The notes under the pieces are model-generated. The model did no database searches. It was not told the DNA's origin and worked only from the letters and a program-made list of their open reading frames with translations. From Candidatus Omnitrophota bacterium (GTDB lineage: Bacteria; Hinthialibacterota; Hinthialibacteria; Hinthialibacterales; JAKPRU01): DNA of 7,328 bases. This document shows, one piece after another, positions 1 through 6,221 of this stretch. How positions within the stretch are numbered: position 1 is the stretch's first letter; each line of letters begins with the position of its first letter. Location: contig JAKPRU010000767.1 of NCBI GenBank assembly GCA_029557025.1, positions 1 through 7,328 on the forward strand, written 5' to 3'. The translations under genes and the position numbers were made by a program.

Positions 1-2300
1 CGAACCGAGAGACGGAACTGGCTATTCAGGTAACCGACTCGAATGGAAATCCCGTGCAGTCGGAACTGACTCTTGCCGCGGTGGATGAAGGAATTCATTT
101 GATCACCGACTACAAGAACCCGGACCCGTACGCATGGCTCAGCCGGCCGAGAAAACCCGATCTTCGCCGCGCCCACTATTATGACCGTGTTGTCTATCAA
201 TATGAACAAAGTGCCCCGGGCGGAGACATGGAGGCGGATCTGGAGAAGCGCGTCGCTCCACCCATGGAGAGTTGGATTAAGCCGGTCGCCCTCTGGTCGG
301 GTGAAGTCCGCACGGATGAATCTGGAAAAGCGACTGTTCGATTAGCCGTTCCGGAGTTCGACGGCCTATTGCGCCTTGTTGCAGTCGGGTGGAATGAGCG
401 TGCCGCCGGTAGTCTTGCCCAAGAATTGCCGGTCCGCCGCGCTGTTATGCTTCGAACAAGTATGCCGCGTTTTTTGCTGCCGGGCGACTCCTGTGAGTGT
501 CGGGCTGTGATTTTCAATACGACGGCGTCTCCCTGTCAGGCAACCGTGCGCTGGATCGCTTCCGGTGCGTTGAAGGCCGGTTCCGGTGCTGTACAACTTG
601 CGCTAGCCGGAAATTCGGAAAAGGATTGTTCTGCGGCGATTGTCGCGGGGGACCTGTCGGGCCAGGGGCAACTGGACTGGACTATGGATGTCTATGATGA
701 AGCCGGTGGTTTAGTTGAAACCGTTACTCAGTCCGCTTCATTACCGGTTAACATGCCTGCTGCCTATCAATTAGCCGCCGATATTCGCGTTGTTAAACCT
801 TCTGAGTCGATGGAGATTGTGAATGACCGTTTCCTGGAAGATGAACGATTCCAGATAAACGTTCGTATCGGCGCAAGCCCGGCCATTCAGATCGAGAAGG
901 CTTTATCGTATCTCCTGGATTACCCATACGGCTGCGTGGAACAGGTAACCTCGCGTTTGATGGCTCTGTATGTTCTGAAAGAACATGCAGATCTGATTCA
1001 GCAACGTCCGGGGCGGCTTGAGTACACGCCGGCCTATCTGCAAGCAGGGATCGATCAACTCCTTGCCATGCAACTCCCCTCCGGGAGCCTGGCGAGCTGG
1101 CCCGGGGGAAATGATCCGTATGCCTATGGCTCGATTTACGCGTTCCATTTATTGACGCTTGTGAAAGACGACGCGAGTGTACAGATTCCCGACAAGGCGT
1201 ATAAACTGTTGAAGAATTACGTTAATACGCTGGCCGGGAATGCGGCCGATTCTTCGGAGTCCGGCCTGTACCAGCGGGGCTATGCTCTGTATACGCTATC
1301 GCTGGCGCGGGACGAGGGCGCCATCAGCCGGATTGCCGGATTCGATGCGATTCCGTTGCCGCGCTCGGCTCGATATCTGCTCGCGGCGGCCCTGGCGCTT
1401 AATACGAAAGATTACGACAGGGTTCGCATGTATATGGCGCAGTCGCCGTCCGAGCCGTATTTGTTCGCAGAACAGGACGGAACTCTGAACTCTGAAATTC
1501 GGAATGATGCCGTGGAATTACTTTCTCTTTTGCAGATGAACACGGACCCGGTTACATTAGCAGAGCGGGCCGAGAAGATTGCTATGTATCTGAGAAACCG
1601 GGAGCATTACATAACACATGAAACCGCTTTCGCGGTAACAGCCCTGGGAATGTACATGAAGAAGATTGGGGTAAACACAGCGGCCGCCGCCGAAATTTCT
1701 TACTCGACAGGTGTTGAGCCGCTGACAACGCGAATACAAGGGACGGACATCTACGAGCAACAGCACAAAGGAGGCGGTGCGAAGTTCACCGTAAACAACA
1801 CGGGTGATGCGAATCTCTATGCAAATGTGGTAATGGAGGGTATTCCCCGAGATCCCATTCGAGAGGCCGTCTCGAAGGGTATTTCGACGGGACGGCAATA
1901 CTTTACTAATCGGGCGGTTATACAGGACTCCAGGCGATTTAAGCATGGGGATGATTACGTAATTTGCTTGGATATCTTCTGCGATCAGAATCTCAAGAAT
2001 GTGGTTGTGGTGGATCTCCTCCCGGCGGGCTTCGAAATTATGAATCCTCGGCTGGATGCCGATGCCTTACCCGAGATGAATGTGGTTTCGAACATTATCG
2101 TTCCGACGTATACAGATATCCGCGACGACCGGATTATCCTTGCATTCCGCGATCTGCCCGGCGGAACCTGGCACTATTGTTACGCCGTCCGGGCGATTAC
2201 TCCGGGTAATTATCAGGTTCCGGCTGTCCATGCCGAGTGTATGTACGACCCGCTGGTTCAAGGATCCTCCGCCCCGGAAACTATTGAAATATCGAGATGA
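1..2300 (+). CDS. yfhM: Bacterial alpha-2-macroglobulin (protease-trap protein), 3' part
   Basis: Partial gene, open at the 5' edge; 765 codons are visible from nt 3 to the TGA at 2298-2300. The GTG at nt 54 is an internal valine, because the frame and the family similarity continue upstream of it. Counting from the codon at nt 3, a macroglobulin-fold segment ends in 'LAAVDEGIHLITDYKNPDPY' (about 23-43). A charged, bait-like stretch follows (about 48-88), then the A2M domain with 'ALWSGEVRTDESGKATV' (about 95-112). The helical thioester domain spans about 297-562 and carries the intact motif GCVEQ, with Cys311 and Gln314 forming the internal thioester. The C-terminal macroglobulin-type domain (about 592-765) holds 'AVRAITPGNY' and 'AECMYDPLVQG'. 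In the known family a protease cuts the bait, the thioester is exposed, and the protease is bound covalently. E. coli YfhM is about 1,650 residues, so roughly half, including any signal peptide or lipobox, lies outside the window. The direct neighbour pbpC supports a periplasmic defence role. The symbol is by homology to YfhM. Confidence 0.93.
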   Translation, partial: NRETELAIQVTDSNGNPVQSELTLAAVDEGIHLITDYKNPDPYAWLSRPRKPDLRRAHYYDRVVYQYEQSAPGGDMEADLEKRVAPPMESWIKPVALWSGEVRTDESGKATVRLAVPEFDGLLRLVAVGWNERAAGSLAQELPVRRAVMLRTSMPRFLLPGDSCECRAVIFNTTASPCQATVRWIASGALKAGSGAVQLALAGNSEKDCSAAIVAGDLSGQGQLDWTMDVYDEAGGLVETVTQSASLPVNMPAAYQLAADIRVVKPSESMEIVNDRFLEDERFQINVRIGASPAIQIEKALSYLLDYPYGCVEQVTSRLMALYVLKEHADLIQQRPGRLEYTPAYLQAGIDQLLAMQLPSGSLASWPGGNDPYAYGSIYAFHLLTLVKDDASVQIPDKAYKLLKNYVNTLAGNAADSSESGLYQRGYALYTLSLARDEGAISRIAGFDAIPLPRSARYLLAAALALNTKDYDRVRMYMAQSPSEPYLFAEQDGTLNSEIRNDAVELLSLLQMNTDPVTLAERAEKIAMYLRNREHYITHETAFAVTALGMYMKKIGVNTAAAAEISYSTGVEPLTTRIQGTDIYEQQHKGGGAKFTVNNTGDANLYANVVMEGIPRDPIREAVSKGISTGRQYFTNRAVIQDSRRFKHGDDYVICLDIFCDQNLKNVVVVDLLPAGFEIMNPRLDADALPEMNVVSNIIVPTYTDIRDDRIILAFRDLPGGTWHYCYAVRAITPGNYQVPAVHAECMYDPLVQGSSAPETIEISR
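930..944 (+). other. Thioester motif GCVEQ of the alpha-2-macroglobulin
   Basis: The codons ggc tgc gtg gaa cag encode Gly-Cys-Val-Glu-Gln, preceded by 'LLDYPYG' as is usual in bacterial type I alpha-2-macroglobulins. In the family the Cys thiol and Gln side chain form a reactive thioester that links covalently to trapped proteases. Both residues are present, so the protein is predicted to be thioester-competent. This is a sequence prediction; thioester formation itself is not shown. Confidence 0.9.
2297..2300 (+). promoter_or_regulatory. ATGA stop/start overlap coupling A2M and pbpC translation
   Basis: The ATG of pbpC (2297-2299) and the TGA of the alpha-2-macroglobulin gene (2298-2300) share bases. 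The 15 or so bases before the ATG (ctattgaaatatcgag) hold no purine-rich ribosome binding site. Together these point to translational coupling, with pbpC expression depending on ribosomes that finish the upstream gene. Confidence 0.75.
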
Positions 2301-4624
2301 AGAACTACCGGGAATCTGTCTGCCGAGTTCTACAGGGATGGGCTGCCATCTGTAAGCTCGCTGGTGTTCATCGACGGGTAGTATTGTCTGTTTCTGCGTT
2401 AGTTCTTGTTGGTATTATCTGTTTGTCGTGGCCGCTGGACAAGGAGTATTATCGGGTATCCGACGTTTCTCCGGAGTTGCGGGACCGGAACGGTAATCTG
2501 CTTTATTGCTATCTGAATGAGGAGGAGTCGTGGTGTTTCGACCGCGGGATAGAGGAAGTGAGTCCGCGATTGATCGAGGCCACAGTGAGTACGGAGGATC
2601 AGAGGTTCTATTCTCACATTGGTGTCGATCCGTTCGCGATTGTTCGCGCGCTGGTAGAGGATATTGTTCATCGCCGCATCGTTTCCGGTGCGTCCACGAT
2701 CCCCATGCAGGTTGTAAAGATGACGTGTGCCGCTCGGAACCGGTCGTGTAGTAAGGTTTACCAGGCCATTGAGGCGATTCGATTATCGCTGCACTTCTCC
2801 AGGAGCGACATTCTGGAAATGTACCTGAACCGCGCGCCTTACGGCGGGAATCTGATCGGCTGCGAGGCGGCGTCCAGACGTTATTTCGGAAAACCCGCCA
2901 GCGAATTGACAATAGCGGAAGCCGCCTTGTTGGCTGGGCTGCCAAAGGCTCCGGCATATTATTCTCCATTGAAGCATCCGAGTCGGGCACTGGCGCGACG
3001 GAATTATGTGCTGAAGCGGATGCACGAGGAAGGGTATATCGACTGGAAGGAACTTCTTGGCGCGAGGGAACAGCCCATACAGGTGCGATATACACAGTTC
3101 CCGCAACACTCACCGCATTTGGCGATGCGTGTTAAGGATGCGGTTCGCGCCGATTCCGCGATGACCGTTACACTTGACGGGGCCATTCAGGAAAAATGCG
3201 AAGAAATCCTGCGCCGCGGCGTTCGGAATCTTGGGAACGGTGTGGAAAACGCGGCGGCGATGGTAGTCGATGTCAAAACAGCGGAGGTTCTTGCGCGGGT
3301 CGGATCGGCGGGATTCTATGATGTACCGGGCGGGCAGGTAGATTTGTGCGGCGCGCCCCGTTCGCCAGGCTCGGCTCTGAAACCTTTTTTGTACGCCCTC
3401 GCCATGGAGCGGAACAGCCTGTATGCTTCGGAAACGTTAATAGACGATACATGGGATGTCGGTCTTTACAGGCCGGAGAATTTCAATCGCTACTATAACG
3501 GAACAATTTCCGCCGGGTATGCCCTCCGAAAGTCTCTGAATGTCCCCGCAGTCAGCGTGCAGCGGCGGGTCGGCACGGCGGCCTTCTATAACCACTTGAA
3601 GGACATCGGGTTTACAACGTTAACGAAATCCGCGGATTACTATGGTCTTGGCCTGACTTTGGGAAATTGCGAAGTAAAACTGGAGGAGGCTATTGCCGCG
3701 TACTGTACTATTGCGAATCTCGGCGTATACCGTCCGTTACAAACCATTCGTGATTCAAGCAGGGATGGGGAGCGAAGGATCTATTCCGCCGGTATTTGTC
3801 TGATGCTTTACCAGATGCTGGAACAGCCGCTGCCCGCGGAGTTGGACCGGGATATGAATGCGGTTCATTCGCCATCTCGTGTGTGTTGGAAAACAGGTAC
3901 ATCGTGGGGACTGAGGGATGCATGGGCGTTCGTGTGGAATGCCCATTATGTAGTCGGCGTCTGGGTGGGGAACAATGACGCGCGTTCATCGGAGTTGCTG
4001 GTTGGCGCTCGTGCAGCCCTGCCGCCGGCGGGGAAGATATTCCGATCCTTACCGCTCAAGACAACATCGGAATGGCCGGAGACGGGTGGCGAACTTCATG
4101 AGGTACTCGTGTGTGCGGCAAGCGGCTTACCGGCCTCACAATGGTGCGAAAATACGCGGACAGTGTATTTGCCTCGTACACAATATCTGCATCGAACGTG
4201 CAAAATGCATCAGCCGATGAGCGGGAAAGAAGGGGTGAAGATAGTCGAGCGGCGACCCGCATCGCCGAGTCAGTGGGATTTGGCAGCCGTGCAAATACCT
4301 GTACGGTTACATTCATTCGTGCCCGTATATGCGCGACAGGTTGACCTGGAGATTGTGGAACCATCGGATGGGGCGGAGTATGTGTTAACGGGTGAACCGG
4401 ATGGCGATAGAATCCGACTTCGCGCTTCTGTAGAGAATAGTACTCTGCACTGGTACTTGGATGACCGATACATCGGGGATACAGGACCGGACAGAGGCAT
4501 GTATATGGATTTGCAGGCGGGGGCGCATCGGCTGACCTGTATGTCGTTGGAAGGGGAGACGGAGACGGTTCATTTTGTTGTGTCGCTTCCGGGGAGCAGG
4601 CCGGCCCTGTCGATGTCGAAATAG
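2297..4624 (+). CDS. pbpC: Penicillin-binding protein 1C (bifunctional transglycosylase/transpeptidase)
   Basis: A full-length 775-residue class A penicillin-binding protein, close to the usual PBP1C size. It has a short cytoplasmic N-terminus, one membrane helix (about 27-47, 'VVLSVSALVLVGIICLSWPL') and a GT51 glycosyltransferase domain (about 60-240). The GT51 motifs are 'STEDQRFYSHIGVDP' with catalytic Glu100, 'GASTIPMQ' (131-138) and 'DILEMYLNRAPYGG' with Glu174. The transpeptidase domain (about 290-575) has SxxK at Ser359-Lys362, SxN at Ser413-Asn415 and KTGT at 532-535, so all catalytic motifs are intact. A cysteine-bearing linker (Cys606, Cys617, Cys635) leads to a C-terminal PBP1C-specific domain (BiPBP_C type, about 684-765). 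The linker and tail distinguish it from PBP1A and PBP1B. It should polymerise lipid II into glycan on the outer face of the inner membrane. E. coli PBP1C shows little cross-linking activity, so transpeptidation here is less certain. The start ATG overlaps the upstream stop (ATGA) and has no clear Shine-Dalgarno of its own, which implies translation by reinitiation after the alpha-2-macroglobulin. Confidence 0.96.
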   Translation: MKNYRESVCRVLQGWAAICKLAGVHRRVVLSVSALVLVGIICLSWPLDKEYYRVSDVSPELRDRNGNLLYCYLNEEESWCFDRGIEEVSPRLIEATVSTEDQRFYSHIGVDPFAIVRALVEDIVHRRIVSGASTIPMQVVKMTCAARNRSCSKVYQAIEAIRLSLHFSRSDILEMYLNRAPYGGNLIGCEAASRRYFGKPASELTIAEAALLAGLPKAPAYYSPLKHPSRALARRNYVLKRMHEEGYIDWKELLGAREQPIQVRYTQFPQHSPHLAMRVKDAVRADSAMTVTLDGAIQEKCEEILRRGVRNLGNGVENAAAMVVDVKTAEVLARVGSAGFYDVPGGQVDLCGAPRSPGSALKPFLYALAMERNSLYASETLIDDTWDVGLYRPENFNRYYNGTISAGYALRKSLNVPAVSVQRRVGTAAFYNHLKDIGFTTLTKSADYYGLGLTLGNCEVKLEEAIAAYCTIANLGVYRPLQTIRDSSRDGERRIYSAGICLMLYQMLEQPLPAELDRDMNAVHSPSRVCWKTGTSWGLRDAWAFVWNAHYVVGVWVGNNDARSSELLVGARAALPPAGKIFRSLPLKTTSEWPETGGELHEVLVCAASGLPASQWCENTRTVYLPRTQYLHRTCKMHQPMSGKEGVKIVERRPASPSQWDLAAVQIPVRLHSFVPVYARQVDLEIVEPSDGAEYVLTGEPDGDRIRLRASVENSTLHWYLDDRYIGDTGPDRGMYMDLQAGAHRLTCMSLEGETETVHFVVSLPGSRPALSMSK

Positions 4625-4671
4625 GTGGGAGCATTGGTAACATTAAGGAATCAGGGAAGCGTTAGTTGTCA

Positions 4672-4693
4672 GGAACCGTCCGGAACGGTTTTT
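4672..4693 (+). terminator. Possible rho-independent terminator after pbpC
   Basis: AACCGT (4674-4679) pairs with ACGGTT (4685-4690) around the loop CCGGA, and two G-T wobble pairs could extend the base. The 3' arm runs directly into further T residues (ttttt at 4689-4693). It lies about 50 bases after the pbpC stop, where the operon should end. The stem is only 6 perfect pairs and the T run is short, so termination may be weak. Confidence 0.5.
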
Positions 4694-4825
4694 CAGTAAA
4701 GGATGGAGGGAGAAGTCCTGTCTCGGGCAATTGGGTTTGTACCAGAAGTGCTGCCGGTCATTCCTGACAGATCGGGATTGTACAGGATTCGGAGGGAAAC
4801 GCGGGATGAGGCTCCGCGCTTTATC

Positions 4826-4854
4826 TTGACAGATGTACGGGTTTTATGGATCAT
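4826..4854 (+). promoter_or_regulatory. Candidate sigma70-type promoter for the oxidoreductase gene
   Basis: A perfect -35 box TTGACA (4826-4831) is followed after 17 bases by GATCAT (4849-4854), a 4-of-6 match to the -10 consensus TATAAT. Transcription would start near 4861 and leave a leader of about 55 bases before the start codon at 4917. The small inverted repeat CGCGG/CCGCG (4800-4818) lies just upstream of the -35 box. The promoter rules of this phylum are unknown, so the call rests on the general consensus. Confidence 0.42.
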
Positions 4855-4905
4855 CGCCAGCTGTAAGACAACCTTATTCCATCGGTGCGCGATGGAGAAA
4901 CGATC

Positions 4906-4915
4906 GGAAGGAAGG
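4906..4915 (+). promoter_or_regulatory. Ribosome binding site that sets the oxidoreductase start
   Basis: GGAAGGAAGG is a strong purine-rich Shine-Dalgarno-like run ending one base before ATG 4917 and four bases before ATG 4920. Its 5' half (GGAAGG, 4906-4911) sits 5 and 8 bases from those two starts. This favours the ATGATG pair over the in-frame upstream ATG at 4833, which would also place the twin-arginine signal 28 residues too deep. Confidence 0.7.
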
Positions 4916-4916
4916 T

Positions 4917-6062
4917 ATGATGAGCGAAAAATCTGTTTCCCGCAGACGGTTTATTCAAAGTACTTCGGTAGCGGCGCTTGCGTTGGGCACTCCCCGGCGA
5001 ATTCTGGGCGCGAACGACAAGATTTCCCTTGCGATTATCGGAACCGGGGGTCGCGGGCGCCGCCTGCTGACGGTGGTGACGCATGTCCCGGATTTCCAGA
5101 TGGTTTCGGTGTGCGATCTGGTGGAAGACCGCATGGACCTTGCCCTGGAGATCTGCGCACAGTACAAGCCGACGCCGAAGAAGTATCTCGATTTTCGTGA
5201 AATGCTGGAAAAGGAGAAACCGGATGCCTGCATTGTTGCCACGGAGGAGGCTAACCACGCGAAGTGCGCCATTCCGGTTATGGAGGCCGGTGTCCACTGT
5301 TTCTGTGAAAAACCCGTCGATATCACGGTGGAAAAAGTCGACCAGGTTACGCGGGTTGCGCGAAGTGTGAAGACGATCTATCAGATCGGATTCCAGCGTC
5401 ATTACGTCCCTGCCTTTCAACAGTGCATTCAGCATATTCATGACGGCAAGTTGGGAAAGATCACGTTTCTGCAGGGCATGTGGCAGTGGGAGGGGGGTGT
5501 TGGTGGAAGGTATTTGGACATGGATCTGTCCGGGTGTTGGTTCCTGGCACAGGCGTGCCATCATACGGATACGATGGCGTGGGTGATGCAGCAGCCTCCG
5601 CTTCAATGTGAGGCCATGGGAGCTGTTACTGAACAGCATGAGAAAGCGCCGGAGCATTGCGCCGAGGATCATTCCGCAGTAGCTTTCCGATTCCCCGGAG
5701 ATGTTATTTTCTCCTATACCCATCTGATGAATTGCTGCAAGGAGTTTACCGGAGAGAAGCTCTGGGTTTATTGCGAAAAAGGTGGTGTCGATTTGCCCAA
5801 GGCGATGATTTATCCTCGGTCCGGTATGGGCGAACCGCAACAGATCACTGAACCGGCTGCGGACTGGGATGCGGGTACCTCGACGGAGATTGAAGGATTC
5901 GCGCGCCATATAAAAAATGGCGAGAAACCGCTGGCCGATTTGGAGACGGCTCGGATCGGCACGCTGATGGGGATCATGGGAGGAATGGCCATGTACGACC
6001 GTTCACAAAGGAAATGGGAACCCCGTATTGTGAAGTGGGAGGACTTGGGATCGACAACTTGA
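4917..6062 (+). CDS. Tat-exported Gfo/Idh/MocA family NAD(P)-dependent oxidoreductase
   Basis: 381 residues from ATG 4917, or 380 from the adjacent ATG 4920, which is equally possible. The longer in-frame start at 4833 is rejected because the good ribosome binding site and the twin-arginine signal both sit at the ATGATG pair. The N-terminus 'SVSRRRFIQSTSVAALALG' (6-24) is a Tat signal with Arg-Arg at 9-10, followed by 'RILGANDKIS'. A Rossmann fold starts at about 36 with GxGxxG (Gly42, Gly44, Gly47), binding NAD(P). The family motif EKP is at 131-133 (Lys132 is the usual catalytic-region lysine), then 'GFQRHY' (158-163) and 'DLSGCWFLAQACHHTDTMAW' with His215/His216 and Asp218 near the expected substrate site. 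Length and domain order fit the family: N-terminal dinucleotide fold, then an alpha/beta substrate domain. Members oxidise or reduce sugars, inositols and related polyols, but the substrate cannot be read from the sequence. EKP, rather than an EVP-type sequence, argues against the GH109 glycosidase branch. It probably forms its own transcription unit. Confidence 0.9.
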   Translation: MMSEKSVSRRRFIQSTSVAALALGTPRRILGANDKISLAIIGTGGRGRRLLTVVTHVPDFQMVSVCDLVEDRMDLALEICAQYKPTPKKYLDFREMLEKEKPDACIVATEEANHAKCAIPVMEAGVHCFCEKPVDITVEKVDQVTRVARSVKTIYQIGFQRHYVPAFQQCIQHIHDGKLGKITFLQGMWQWEGGVGGRYLDMDLSGCWFLAQACHHTDTMAWVMQQPPLQCEAMGAVTEQHEKAPEHCAEDHSAVAFRFPGDVIFSYTHLMNCCKEFTGEKLWVYCEKGGVDLPKAMIYPRSGMGEPQQITEPAADWDAGTSTEIEGFARHIKNGEKPLADLETARIGTLMGIMGGMAMYDRSQRKWEPRIVKWEDLGSTT

Positions 6063-6108
6063 TCGGCTGTTCCTGTCGTGGAACCTTGAGACTCGTGTGT
6101 TGAATCCG

Positions 6109-6138
6109 TTGCCCGGTGCTCCCGGGAAGCGGTACAAT
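6109..6138 (+). promoter_or_regulatory. Candidate sigma70-type promoter for the sensor gene
   Basis: TTGCCC (6109-6114) matches the -35 consensus TTGACA at 4 of 6 positions, and after 18 bases TACAAT (6133-6138) matches TATAAT at 5 of 6. Transcription would start near 6145 and leave a leader of about 77 bases. The short inverted repeat CCCGG-TGCTC-CCGGG (6112-6126) overlaps the -35 box and spacer, where a repressor operator could sit. That operator role is speculation. Confidence 0.4.
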
Positions 6139-6154
6139 ACGAAGAGGTCCGCCG

Positions 6155-6176
6155 GGCCTGTATTCGGCCTGTATTC
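6155..6176 (+). repeat. 11-bp perfect tandem duplication
   Basis: The unit GGCCTGTATTC occurs twice with no gap (6155-6165 and 6166-6176). It lies downstream of the candidate promoter, so it would sit in the leader of the sensor gene mRNA. It may be a recent slippage duplication or two copies of a protein binding site. Confidence 0.85.
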
Positions 6177-6221
6177 TTTGGAACCATTCGACCGGCGGTG
6201 GACTGTCTTATGGGGTAAACG

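Larger units (their letters stand above)
4625..4916. other. Intergenic region between pbpC and the oxidoreductase gene
   Basis: This 292-base gap holds a weak terminator-like hairpin (4672-4693), a 5-bp hairpin at 4800-4818 (CGCGG/CCGCG) and a promoter candidate (4826-4854), followed by a ribosome binding site. An open frame from ATG 4703 runs through it but overlaps the oxidoreductase out of frame and shows no recognisable protein family, so I do not call it a gene. I see no tRNA, small RNA motif or riboswitch fold I can name. Confidence 0.6.
6063..6221. other. Intergenic region before the sensor gene
   Basis: This 159-base gap has no convincing terminator for the oxidoreductase gene. It contains a promoter candidate (6109-6138), an 11-bp tandem duplication (6155-6176) and a possible long-range 7-bp pairing of CCGCCGG (6149-6155) with CCGGCGG (6192-6198). 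No small gene or tRNA is visible. Confidence 0.55.

Noticed and set aside
2415..3113. 232-codon minus-strand open frame inside pbpC
   Set aside because: Antisense to the conserved GT51 motifs of pbpC, with low-complexity Arg/Ser/Pro-rich translation and no domain.
4765..4834. Repeated TGACAGAT (4765-4772 and 4827-4834) near the oxidoreductase promoter
   Set aside because: One 8-bp repeat in a gap of about 290 bases is expected by chance about as often as not, and the second copy is explained by the -35 box.
4833..4916. 28-codon N-terminal extension of the oxidoreductase
   Set aside because: It overlaps the candidate promoter, has no good ribosome binding site and would bury the Tat signal; the GGAAGGAAGG run points to the ATGATG pair at 4917/4920.
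4703..5200. 165-codon plus-strand open frame starting in the gap after pbpC
   Set aside because: A purine-rich stretch precedes it, but its second half is the oxidoreductase gene read in another frame, and the first 70 residues resemble no family I know.
4851..5909. 352-codon open frame on the minus strand inside the oxidoreductase gene
   Set aside because: It lies almost wholly antisense to a well-supported gene, shows no recognisable family, and has the Arg/His-rich make-up typical of shadow frames.
6210..6218. Minimal upstream frame ATG-GGG-TAA just before the sensor start
   Set aside because: Two codons only; the GGGG is better explained as a weak ribosome binding site for ATG 6222.
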